Origin: Gemmatimonadaceae bacterium
GTDB taxonomy: Bacteria > Gemmatimonadota > Gemmatimonadetes > Gemmatimonadales > Gemmatimonadaceae
Assembly: GCA_036504815.1 (NCBI GenBank)
Contig: DASXUN010000021.1
Location: forward strand, 434,001 to 498,000
DNA length: 64,000 bases
Direction of reading: 5' to 3'
Positions 38,348-45,718 of the stretch are shown in pieces. Positions within the stretch are counted from its first letter, which is position 1. Every line of letters begins with the position of its first letter. The notes beneath the pieces are model-generated. The model saw only the letters and a program-made list of their open reading frames with translations, did not search any database and had not been told where the DNA came from. The translations under genes were made by a program, and so were the position numbers.

Positions 38348-39664
38348 GTGACCGACCCCACCCACGCCACTGGAGACGCGGCTGCCCGCGCCGAGGTCCT
38401 GCTTTGGCAGGGGACCTACCGCATGGGCATCGCGGCGGCGCTGGCCGGTGGCGCGCTGCTACTGCGCTCGCTGGAAATTGTTTCTGCCGAGTCGTATGGG
38501 GCGCTCGCGTGGGGAACGGAGATTGCCGCGCTGGGGTTCGCATTTGCGACGGCGATCTATATCGCCATCACGGGTGTCATCCAGTGGCGCGCGCGGACGC
38601 GTCGGCAGGCGTCGCGGGCGCTCGTCCGCACCCAGTTGGCGACCGACGCCCTGGCGGTTCACGTGTGCGCCCTGCTCCTGACGCCGCCCGCGCAGTACGA
38701 TCGCACCCTGATCATCTCGATGTTCCTCGTGCAGTTCAGCCAGCTCTCCTTCGGCTGGCGCACGACCCTGTTCATGCTCGGCAGCGTCGGCATCAGCTAC
38801 GGGAGCATCGTCGCCGTGTCGAATGCGGCGGGGATGATTTCATCGCCGATCGAGGAGTTGTGGACGTTTGCGCTCTTCGGCGCCGGTTCGCTGGCGTACG
38901 CGTGGATGCTTGGGCATCAGGGCGTCCGCATGAAACGCCTCACGCACCTGTTCGACAAGGCACGGGACGGCGACTTCAGCGAACCATACGCGGACGGGCG
39001 CGACAAATTCCCCGACTACATCACGCAGATCGGGCGCGCGTACAATGAACTGCGCGGCCATCTCGAAACGATCATCCTCACCGATCCGCTGAGCGGCTGC
39101 TTCAACCGGCGCGGCTTCAAGCAGCTGAGCGACCGCGAAGTCTCGCGCGGCATTCGCGCCAAGTGGCGCGTGGCGGTGCTGGCGCTCGACGTCGACCACT
39201 TCAAGCGGATCAATGACGACTTCGGCCACCTGACGGGGGACGAGGCCATCAAGGAGATCGGTGCGCTCATTCGCGATACGGCACGCGCCGGCGACGTGGT
39301 GGCACGACTCGGCGGCGAGGAATTCAGCATCCTGGCGCCGGACACGGATGAAGCCGGCGCGATGCACCTGGCGGGGCGCATCAACGAAGCCTTCCGCACC
39401 CGCTACTTCCAGAGTGTTCGCGGGCAGATCACGATCACCATCAGCATCGGCGTCGCCTCGGACGCCGCCGCGGCGGTCGACGTGGTGCGCATCCTTACGG
39501 AACGGGCCGACGAGGCCCTCTACGTGGCCAAGCGCAACGGCCGCGATCAGGCCGTGCTCTGGCAGACCGGGATGCGCGTCTTTGATTCGGCGACCGGTCG
39601 GAGTTCGGGAGAGCTCGGAATGCCGGATCGGAGGCTGTCACGGGAGATCGAAAGGCTGCCGTAA
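38348..39664 (+). CDS. Membrane-bound diguanylate cyclase (GGDEF)
   Basis: Protein of 438 residues. Roughly residues 25-195 hold six hydrophobic helices (a MASE-like sensory region). The GGDEF domain begins at DPLSGCFNRRGFKQL and contains RLGGEEFSIL, an intact GGEEF active site that makes cyclic di-GMP. The allosteric I-site RAGD is five residues upstream, so product inhibition is expected. It controls biofilm or motility-type behaviours in general; the specific signal is unknown. Repeat element B follows immediately. Confidence 0.93.
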   Translation: MTDPTHATGDAAARAEVLLWQGTYRMGIAAALAGGALLLRSLEIVSAESYGALAWGTEIAALGFAFATAIYIAITGVIQWRARTRRQASRALVRTQLATDALAVHVCALLLTPPAQYDRTLIISMFLVQFSQLSFGWRTTLFMLGSVGISYGSIVAVSNAAGMISSPIEELWTFALFGAGSLAYAWMLGHQGVRMKRLTHLFDKARDGDFSEPYADGRDKFPDYITQIGRAYNELRGHLETIILTDPLSGCFNRRGFKQLSDREVSRGIRAKWRVAVLALDVDHFKRINDDFGHLTGDEAIKEIGALIRDTARAGDVVARLGGEEFSILAPDTDEAGAMHLAGRINEAFRTRYFQSVRGQITITISIGVASDAAAAVDVVRILTERADEALYVAKRNGRDQAVLWQTGMRVFDSATGRSSGELGMPDRRLSREIERLP

Positions 39665-39808
39665 GGGCAGAGAGACAACAGAGAGACAACAGAGAGACAA
39701 CAGAGAAACAACAGAGCGCGCCGGGGCCGGATGCCGTGGCGCGCTCTTTCTGTTGTCTCTCTGTTGTCTTTCTGTTGTCTCTCTGTTGTCTCTCTGTTGT
39801 CTCTCTTC
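39665..39808. repeat. 11-bp tandem-arm hairpin element B (ACAACAGAGAG family)
   Basis: Left arm (39670-39714) has four AGAGACAACAG-type units, right arm (39748-39804) five reverse-complement units. The centre is AGCGCGCC...GGCGCGCT, an independent GC hairpin. It exactly fills the gap between the converging GGDEF and phzF-like genes. Confidence 0.9.
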
Positions 39809-40720
39809 TCAGATCCTCATCTGCCCCTCAGACACCAACACCGCCTCCCCGCCCACGCGCAGTGCGGTGATGGTGCCGTCGGCTTTGTCGGCTTCGATTT
39901 CGAGACGGCTGGGGCGACCCATCTCGACGCCCTGGTCGATGGTCCACGCCAGCGTGCCGCCGCGCACGCGTGACCGCGCCGCGAGGTAGCCGGCGAGGGT
40001 GACCGCCGCGGAGCCGGTGGCCGGATCCTCGGGGACGCTGATCCCCGGCGCGAACATGCGGGCGCGGTAGTGCCGCTCGCCCCCCTCCGGATCCGCCGCG
40101 TACACAAAGATCATCGGCGCCCAGGCGTTGGCGAGCGTCTCTTCCCAGCGCTCCACGTTCACGCGCGAGCGGCTCACTGCCTTGACGCTCGTGAGCGGGA
40201 CGATCAGGAACGGTAGGCCGCACGAGACCGCCTGCGGCCGCTCCGAGGTGGCCATGATGTCGTCCGTGGACAGGCCGAGCATCTTCGCAAGGACGCCGCG
40301 CGAGGGGACCGGCGGCCCGATCTCGGGCATCTTCGCCGCCGACAACTGCGCCCACCCGCCGCCGGCATGCACCCCGCGGATCACCACCGGCACCGGACCG
40401 ACGTTCTCCTCGAAGATGATGCGCGCCTCCCCGTCGCTGACCGGGATCTCCCCCGTCGCCGCCAGCACGATTGCGGTGCCGATCGTCGGGTGGCCGGCAA
40501 ACGGCACCTCACCCCCGGGCGTGAAGATGCGCACGCGCCGGGTATGGCCCGCCTGCTCGGGGGGATACACGAAGGTCGTCTCGGAGTAGTTGAACTCGCG
40601 GGCGATGGGGAGGAGCAGCTCCTCCGGAATCCCCCGGGCGTCCGGGATGACGGCCAGCTGATTGCCGCCGAAGCGAACGCCCGTGAAGACGTCAGTCGTG
40701 ATGAAGCGGATCGTGGACAA
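39809..40720 (-). CDS. PhzF-family isomerase-like protein
   Basis: Protein of 303 residues. The N-terminus RFITTDVFTGVRFGGNQLAV and SETTFVYPPE, with the Glu equivalent to the PhzF acid/base, match the PhzF/diaminopimelate-epimerase fold; later GGEVPFAGHPTIGTA and DPATGSAAVTLAGYL are the conserved domain-2 blocks. Most members are not involved in phenazine synthesis and no phenazine genes are here. It starts at TTG, 6 bp after the pruA-type stop, so the two are co-transcribed. Substrate unknown. Confidence 0.9.
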   Translation of the reverse strand: MSTIRFITTDVFTGVRFGGNQLAVIPDARGIPEELLLPIAREFNYSETTFVYPPEQAGHTRRVRIFTPGGEVPFAGHPTIGTAIVLAATGEIPVSDGEARIIFEENVGPVPVVIRGVHAGGGWAQLSAAKMPEIGPPVPSRGVLAKMLGLSTDDIMATSERPQAVSCGLPFLIVPLTSVKAVSRSRVNVERWEETLANAWAPMIFVYAADPEGGERHYRARMFAPGISVPEDPATGSAAVTLAGYLAARSRVRGGTLAWTIDQGVEMGRPSRLEIEADKADGTITALRVGGEAVLVSEGQMRI

Positions 40721-40726
40721 CGTCGC

Positions 40727-42370
40727 CTACTCCTCGGCCATGAATGGATACTTGTAGTCCGTCGGCGGGACGAAGGTTTCCTTGATGGTGCGGGCGCTGA
40801 CCCAGCGCATCAGGTTCATCTTCGAGCCGGCCTTGTCGTTGGTGCCGCTCCCGCGGGCGCCGCCAAACGGCTGCTGACCCACCACGGCGCCCGTCGGCTT
40901 GTCGTTCACGTAGAAATTGCCCGCGGCGTTGCGCAGCGCGGTGTGCGCCTCGAGAATCGCGCGGCGTTCGCGCGCGAAGACCGCGCCGGTGAGGGCGTAG
41001 GGCGAGGTCTGGTCGACGATCTGGAGCGTCTCCGCCCACTTGGCGTCGTCATACACGTAGACCGTCATTACCGGGCCAAAGATCTCCTCGCAGAGCAGGC
41101 GGTACGACGGATTGTCGGTCTGCACCAGCGTCGGCTCGATGAACCACCCCTTCTCGCCGTGCGCCTTGCCGCCGGCCAGCACCTTGGCATTCTTGTTCGC
41201 GTCCGTCAGGTACTCGCTGATGCTCGTGAACGCCTTCTTGTCGATGACGGCTCCCATGAAATTCCGGAAGTCGGCGACGTCGCCCATCTTGATGTCGGCG
41301 ATCATCTCCTGCGCGTACGTCAGGACGTCCTTCCAGAGCGACTTCGGGATGTACGCCCGGCTGGCGGCCGAGCACTTCTGGCCCTGATACTCGAACGCGC
41401 CGCGGACGATCCCCACCGCCACCGCCTTGGCGTCGGCGCTTGGATGTGCGACGATGAAGTCCTTGCCGCCGGTCTCGCCCACGATGCGCGGATACGAGCG
41501 GTAACGGTTCATGTTCTTGCCGATCGTCTCCCACATCGAGTTGAAGACGCCGGTGGAGCCGGTGAAGTGCACGCCGGCGAGGCCTGGATCCGAAAGCGCC
41601 ACGGCCGAGATGGCCGAGGCCTCGCCCGGCAGGAAGTTGATGACGCCCGGCGGCAGCCCGGCCTCGACGAACAGCTGGTACATGTACCAGGCCGAGAGCA
41701 TGGCCGAACTGGCGGGCTTCCAGAGCACCGTGTTGCCCATCAGCGCCGGCGACGACGAGAGGTTGCCGCCGATGGCCGTGAAGTTGAACGGCGTCACGGC
41801 GTAGACGAAGCCCTCGAGGTGGCGGTAGTCGGTCTGGTTCCACATCCCCGGCGACGAGACGGGCTGCTCGGCGTAGAGTTCCTGCGCGAAATGGACGTTG
41901 TAACGAAGGAAATCCGTCATTTCGCAGGCGGCGTCGATTTCCGACTGGTAGACGGTCTTCGACTGGCCCAGCATGGTGGCGGCGTTGAGCGTGCTGCGCC
42001 AGGTGGTGGCCAGCAGTTCGGCCGCGCGCAGCATCACGGCGGCGCGGTCTTCCCAGCGCCACGACGCCCATTCCTTCTGCGCCTCGGCGGCCGCGGCGAT
42101 GGCCGCGTGCACATGCTCGGGCTTGGCCCGGTGAAAGCGCCCGATGACCTGCTGGTGGTTATGCGGTGAGCGCACGTCCACGAGATCCCCGGTGCGGATC
42201 TCCTTGCCGCCGACGACCACCGGGATGTCGGCGCAGTCAGCCGACATGGCGGCGAGGCGGCGCTTCAGCTCAGCCTTTTCGGGAGAGCCGGGAGCGTATG
42301 ACTTGACCGGTTCGTTGACCGGGGGCGGGACGCGGCGGAGGGCGTTGACCGGGGCGGCGGGAATGTTCAT
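40727..42370 (-). CDS. pruA: L-glutamate gamma-semialdehyde dehydrogenase (P5C dehydrogenase)
   Basis: Protein of 547 residues, the length of the mono-functional P5C dehydrogenase group. Catalytic Glu lies in VGETGGKDF and the nucleophilic Cys in YQGQKCSAASR; FNFTAIGGNL and FGGARGSGTNDKAG are typical of this subfamily. It oxidises glutamate semialdehyde to glutamate with NAD in proline catabolism. No proline dehydrogenase gene is in the window. A PhzF-like gene is second in the operon. Confidence 0.94.
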   Translation of the reverse strand: MNIPAAPVNALRRVPPPVNEPVKSYAPGSPEKAELKRRLAAMSADCADIPVVVGGKEIRTGDLVDVRSPHNHQQVIGRFHRAKPEHVHAAIAAAAEAQKEWASWRWEDRAAVMLRAAELLATTWRSTLNAATMLGQSKTVYQSEIDAACEMTDFLRYNVHFAQELYAEQPVSSPGMWNQTDYRHLEGFVYAVTPFNFTAIGGNLSSSPALMGNTVLWKPASSAMLSAWYMYQLFVEAGLPPGVINFLPGEASAISAVALSDPGLAGVHFTGSTGVFNSMWETIGKNMNRYRSYPRIVGETGGKDFIVAHPSADAKAVAVGIVRGAFEYQGQKCSAASRAYIPKSLWKDVLTYAQEMIADIKMGDVADFRNFMGAVIDKKAFTSISEYLTDANKNAKVLAGGKAHGEKGWFIEPTLVQTDNPSYRLLCEEIFGPVMTVYVYDDAKWAETLQIVDQTSPYALTGAVFARERRAILEAHTALRNAAGNFYVNDKPTGAVVGQQPFGGARGSGTNDKAGSKMNLMRWVSARTIKETFVPPTDYKYPFMAEE

Positions 42371-42530
42371 GGAACGTCGAGCCTCGAACGAGTGGGATAA
42401 GGGCTCTCCAAAGATAACCGTACGGCAACCCTCACGGCCGTGCGGCCCGCGCACGTCCCGGAGCGGTTCCCCCCTCGCGACTGTAAGGGCAACTGCCCAA
42501 ATTGCCGCCATCCCCGACGACCGTGGCTTT

Positions 42531-43238
42531 GTGCGCGTACTAATTGCCGATGACGATCCGCTGATGCGGCTGCTGCACGAGGAAGTGCTGCGGGTATGCG
42601 GGCACGACCCCGTGCTGGCGAGCGACGGCCTCGAGGCGTGGACGCTTTTCCAGTCCGAGATCCCGGCGATGGTCATTCTGGACTGGCAGATGCCCGGGAT
42701 GGACGGCCTCGAGGTCTGCCGCCGCATCCGGGCACACGAGGCGGGGGATACGACTTTCGTCCTCGTCGTCACGGTACGCGACGCCTCCGAGGACCTGACG
42801 GCGGTACTCGACGCCGGGGCGGACGACTATATGTCCAAGCCGGTGACCCCCGACAACCTGAAGGCCCGCCTGCGGATCGCCGGACGGCAGATCGAGGTGG
42901 CGCGGGCGCGAAAGGCGGCCGAGGAACAGCTGCGCCGGGCACGCTACCTGGCCGGCATCGGCGAGACGACGCTCGCCCTGCATCACGAGATCAACAACCC
43001 CCTCGCGGCACTCCTGACCCACACCTCCCTCATCGAGCACGGGCTGGTGGGCGAGGCGGAGATGAAGGAATCGATGCTCGTCATCGGCGAGCAGGCCCGG
43101 CGGATTGCCGACGTCGTGAAGCGGCTCAGCGCCGTCGAGCGCGAACGCCGGGCGGCGTCGGTGGAGTACCTGAACGAGGCGCGGATGCTCGATTTGCGGA
43201 GCGCCGCCGCCGTCAGCCTGCCGGGCAAGCCCAAGTGA
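42531..43238 (+). CDS. Response regulator receiver fused to a HisKA-like helix pair without ATPase
   Basis: Protein of 235 residues. The receiver domain has VLIADDDPLM, the phospho-acceptor Asp in VILDWQMPGMDG and the Lys in DYMSKP. After a coiled linker comes RYLAGIGETTLALHHEINNPLAALLTH (shown here as HHEINNPL), a histidine-kinase H-box, followed by the second DHp helix and then the end of the protein. No ATP-binding domain follows. It may act in a phosphorelay or as a dimeric scaffold. The start is the GTG beginning the receiver. It overlaps the nfo-like gene by 4 nt. Confidence 0.82.
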   Translation: MRVLIADDDPLMRLLHEEVLRVCGHDPVLASDGLEAWTLFQSEIPAMVILDWQMPGMDGLEVCRRIRAHEAGDTTFVLVVTVRDASEDLTAVLDAGADDYMSKPVTPDNLKARLRIAGRQIEVARARKAAEEQLRRARYLAGIGETTLALHHEINNPLAALLTHTSLIEHGLVGEAEMKESMLVIGEQARRIADVVKRLSAVERERRAASVEYLNEARMLDLRSAAAVSLPGKPK

Positions 43239-44137
43239 GGCGACTGCTCGGATCGCATCCGAACGACGCGGGTGGCATTGCGATAGCGGCGCGACGCGCG
43301 GCCTCCGCCGGGATGACCACCCTGCAGCTGTTCACCGCGCCGCCCACGTACTATGGCGAACGCGCCGGGATGCGTGCGGAGAAGGCGGCGAAGTTCCACG
43401 CCGCGCTGGCCGAGGGAGGGATCAACCCCGGCGACGTGCTGGTGCACGCGGCGTATGTGCTGAACACCGCCTCTCCGGAGGAAGAGAAGGCAATGCGGGC
43501 CCGCGCCGGGCTCACCAAGGAACTCGAGCGCACGCAGGCCATCGGTGCGCTGGGATGCTGCTTTCACCCCGGCTCGGCCGGAACCGGCGACCCCGAACGG
43601 GCCGCCATTCAGGTGGGTGAGACCATCCGGCATGCCGTGGCGGCTGTACCGGGGACGGCGCGCGTGCTGGTGGAAAACACCGCGGGGGCGGGGAAGACGA
43701 TGGGGCGCACCCCGGAAGAGATCGCCCTGATGCTGGCTCAGGTGCCGGCGGAACTGCGCCACCGCACCGGGTATGGACTGGATACCTGCCACCTGTTCGC
43801 CGCGGGGCATGACATTGCCACGAGCGCGGCGTCGCTGACCGCCGTGCTCGACCGGTTCGAGCAGGCAATTGGCGAGCCGCCCGCCTTCTTCCACCTGAAT
43901 GACAGCCAGCACCCGTTCGGGTCGAACAAGGATCGCCATGCCCTGCTGGGGGAGGGGGCCATCGGCGCGGCGCCCTTCCAGTGGCTGCTGGCCGACCGGC
44001 GCGCGCTGACGGTGCCCTGCATCCTCGAGACGCCGCACGATTATGGCGAGGTGGAAGACGAGGACACCGGCGCCGATTCCGCCGACCTGCGCATGATGGC
44101 GCTCCTCCGCGCCTGGACCGGGACGCACACGCCGTAG
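43235..44137 (+). CDS. nfo: Endonuclease IV-type AP endonuclease
   Basis: Protein of 300 residues starting at a GTG that overlaps the previous stop (GTGA). Metal ligands of endonuclease IV appear in order: VHAAYVLN, CCFHPGS, VENTAGAG, GLDTCHLFAAGHD, FHLNDS, KDRHALLGEG and LETP. This TIM-barrel enzyme cleaves DNA at abasic sites in base-excision repair. Coupling to a receiver protein is unusual. Confidence 0.92.
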   Translation: MRRLLGSHPNDAGGIAIAARRAASAGMTTLQLFTAPPTYYGERAGMRAEKAAKFHAALAEGGINPGDVLVHAAYVLNTASPEEEKAMRARAGLTKELERTQAIGALGCCFHPGSAGTGDPERAAIQVGETIRHAVAAVPGTARVLVENTAGAGKTMGRTPEEIALMLAQVPAELRHRTGYGLDTCHLFAAGHDIATSAASLTAVLDRFEQAIGEPPAFFHLNDSQHPFGSNKDRHALLGEGAIGAAPFQWLLADRRALTVPCILETPHDYGEVEDEDTGADSADLRMMALLRAWTGTHTP

Positions 44138-44140
44138 CGA

Positions 44141-44310
44141 CGTTTTCCCTCTGAAAAACGACCGTTCAACCAGCCGCGCCGGTGCCCATTTTGGCCGGGG
44201 GGAGCGCCCGTGTGCGCCGGGCCACGGGCGGTTTCCCTCTGGAAACGGATTGGGGGTCCCCGAAAATTCGGTCGTTTTCAGAGGGAAACGCTATTGCGCT
44301 CAGAGGGAAA
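44141..44310. promoter_or_regulatory. Four CAGAGGGAAA motifs upstream of the SWIB gene
   Basis: TTTCCCTCTG occurs at 44144-44153 and 44232-44241, and its reverse complement CAGAGGGAAA at 44279-44288 and 44301-44310. The last two are 22 bp apart, in phase with the DNA helix. Copy 1 lies in CGTTTT/AAAACG and copy 2 in GTTTCC/GGAAAC, so each can also form a small hairpin. The gap after the nfo stop is otherwise non-coding. A regulator-binding array or structured leader is likely. Confidence 0.55.
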
Positions 44311-44390
44311 CAATTTACTTTCGAGACGTCGGGGCGCGTGTTCTACCGGGAGAGCGCCGACCGCGAACATCCTTTCCAGGAGAAATCCGA

Positions 44391-44729
44391 ATGGCTGCCA
44401 AGAAGAAGGCTGCGAAGAAGCCGGCGAAGAAGGCCGCGAAGAAGGTCGCCAAGAAGCCGGCGAAGAAGAAGACCGCCCGCAAGCCGAACGCCGCGTTCAT
44501 GAAGCCGGTTCAGCCGGATGCGATCCTTGCGCCGATCGTCGGCGACAAGCCGCAGCCCCGCACCGAGATCATGAAGAAAACCTGGGCGTACATCAAGAAG
44601 AACAGCCTCCAGGACAAGAAGAACAAGCGTCAGATCAACGCCGACGACAAGCTCAAGGCGCTGTTCGGTGGCAAGGCCGCCGTGACGATGTTCGAGATGA
44701 CCAAGTACATCTTCAAGCACGCCAAGTAA
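44391..44729 (+). CDS. SWIB/MDM2-domain protein with histone H1-like tail
   Basis: Protein of 112 residues. The first ~33 residues are Lys/Ala/Pro repeats (KKAAKKPAKKAAKKVAKKPA), like bacterial histone H1-like proteins. The rest is a compact SWIB domain: RTEIMKKTWAYIKKNSLQDKKNKRQI and LKALFGGKAAVTMFEMTKYI. It is probably a nucleoid-associated protein that binds DNA through its basic tail. The AGGAG ribosome site is well placed. A strong intrinsic terminator follows. Confidence 0.92.
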   Translation: MAAKKKAAKKPAKKAAKKVAKKPAKKKTARKPNAAFMKPVQPDAILAPIVGDKPQPRTEIMKKTWAYIKKNSLQDKKNKRQINADDKLKALFGGKAAVTMFEMTKYIFKHAK

Positions 44730-44750
44730 GGCACGCTTGCCAGAGCGAGA

Positions 44751-44777
44751 GGGGCGCCCGCAGGGGCGCCCCTTTTT
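44751..44777 (+). terminator. Intrinsic terminator after the SWIB gene
   Basis: GGGGCGCCC (44751-44759) pairs with GGGCGCCCC (44764-44772), loop GCAG, followed by five T. A textbook rho-independent terminator 22 bp after the stop codon; it separates SWIB from lepB transcription. Confidence 0.88.
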
Positions 44778-44826
44778 GTTAGATTGCGGGGTACTGAGCG
44801 CACCCGTTCCCTCGAGTCCAGCGATC

Positions 44827-45618
44827 GTGGCCAAGAAGAAGACCGACACGCCGAAGAGTGCCGTCGCCGCCGCCCGTGGCGGCAACCCCCCCATGGCCCG
44901 CCGCGCCTGGGAGAACTTCAAGTCCATCGCCGCCACGCTGGCGATCTTCCTGTTCATTCGCGCCTTCTTCGTCGAGGCGTACCGCATTCCATCGGGCTCG
45001 ATGATCCCGACGCTGCTGGTCGGCGACTGGCTCTTCGTCAACAAGCTCGTCTACGGACCGAACGTCCCGTTCACCAGCGTGAACCTGCCGGGCTACTCCG
45101 ATCCGAAGCGCGGGGACGTGGTGGTCTTCAAGTCGCCGTACCAGCCGGATGAGGCGGAGATCGGCAACGACCCGACGCCGACACTGGTGAAGCGCCTCGT
45201 CGGGATGCCGGGCGACACCATCTATATGCGTGCGGGCGTGCTGTACGTCGACGGTATCGCCCAGCGCCAGGGATATGGCGCCGAGCAGAACCCCAAGGGC
45301 GATCCCGACGAGACGCACCCGCTCTTCGACTGGCAGAAGAAGGTGGGGCTCAAGGCGTCGCGTTTCGGGGCGGCGCCGGACCAGCCCACGCACGACAACT
45401 GGGGGCCGCTCGTCGTGCCGCCCGGTCACTTCTTCATGATGGGTGACAATCGCTACTTCTCGAAGGACTCGCGCTACTGGGGCTTCGTTCCGCGCGACAA
45501 CGTCCGCGGACGCCCGATCTTCATTTATTACACGTTCGTGCCGAGTTCCGAGTCGGATAAGGTCCTGTCGTTCATCACCGATATTCGGTGGGGACGGATA
45601 GGGCACATCATTCGATAG
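44827..45618 (+). CDS. lepB: Signal peptidase I
   Basis: Protein of 263 residues. One membrane anchor (ATLAIFLFIRAFFVEAYRI) precedes the catalytic serine in PSGSMIPTL; the lysine is in VKRLVGMPGD, followed by the GDNRYFSKDSR box. It removes signal peptides from exported proteins, relevant to the many secreted products here. A GTG start at 44827 is chosen; an internal ATG at 44893 (MARRAWENF) is an alternative with equally poor ribosome site. It follows a terminator, so it has its own promoter. Confidence 0.93.
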   Translation: MAKKKTDTPKSAVAAARGGNPPMARRAWENFKSIAATLAIFLFIRAFFVEAYRIPSGSMIPTLLVGDWLFVNKLVYGPNVPFTSVNLPGYSDPKRGDVVVFKSPYQPDEAEIGNDPTPTLVKRLVGMPGDTIYMRAGVLYVDGIAQRQGYGAEQNPKGDPDETHPLFDWQKKVGLKASRFGAAPDQPTHDNWGPLVVPPGHFFMMGDNRYFSKDSRYWGFVPRDNVRGRPIFIYYTFVPSSESDKVLSFITDIRWGRIGHIIR

Positions 45619-45718
45619 AGAAACAACAGAGAGACAACAGAGAAACAACAGAGAGACAACAGACAGGGAATGCGAGGCGGAGGGGGTGTTCCGCGCCTTT
45701 CCTGCATTGTGAGGCTCC
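45619..45718. repeat. 11-bp tandem-arm element C, half copy
   Basis: Four AGAGAAACAACAG/AGAGACAACAG units (45619-45663) follow the lepB stop. A GC-rich centre (GGAATGCGAGGCGG and CCGCGCCTTTCCTGCATT) follows, but no complementary CTGTTGT arm appears before the next ATG. It is the only family copy lacking one arm. Confidence 0.8.

Noticed and set aside
39670-39804. Regular short repeats that could be taken for a CRISPR array
   Set aside because: Units are 11 bp and directly abutting, with no unique spacers, and the second half is the reverse complement. No cas genes are nearby.
39809-40720. Phenazine biosynthesis gene
   Set aside because: The PhzF fold is shared by many unrelated isomerases, and no other phenazine genes are present; it is paired with proline catabolism instead.
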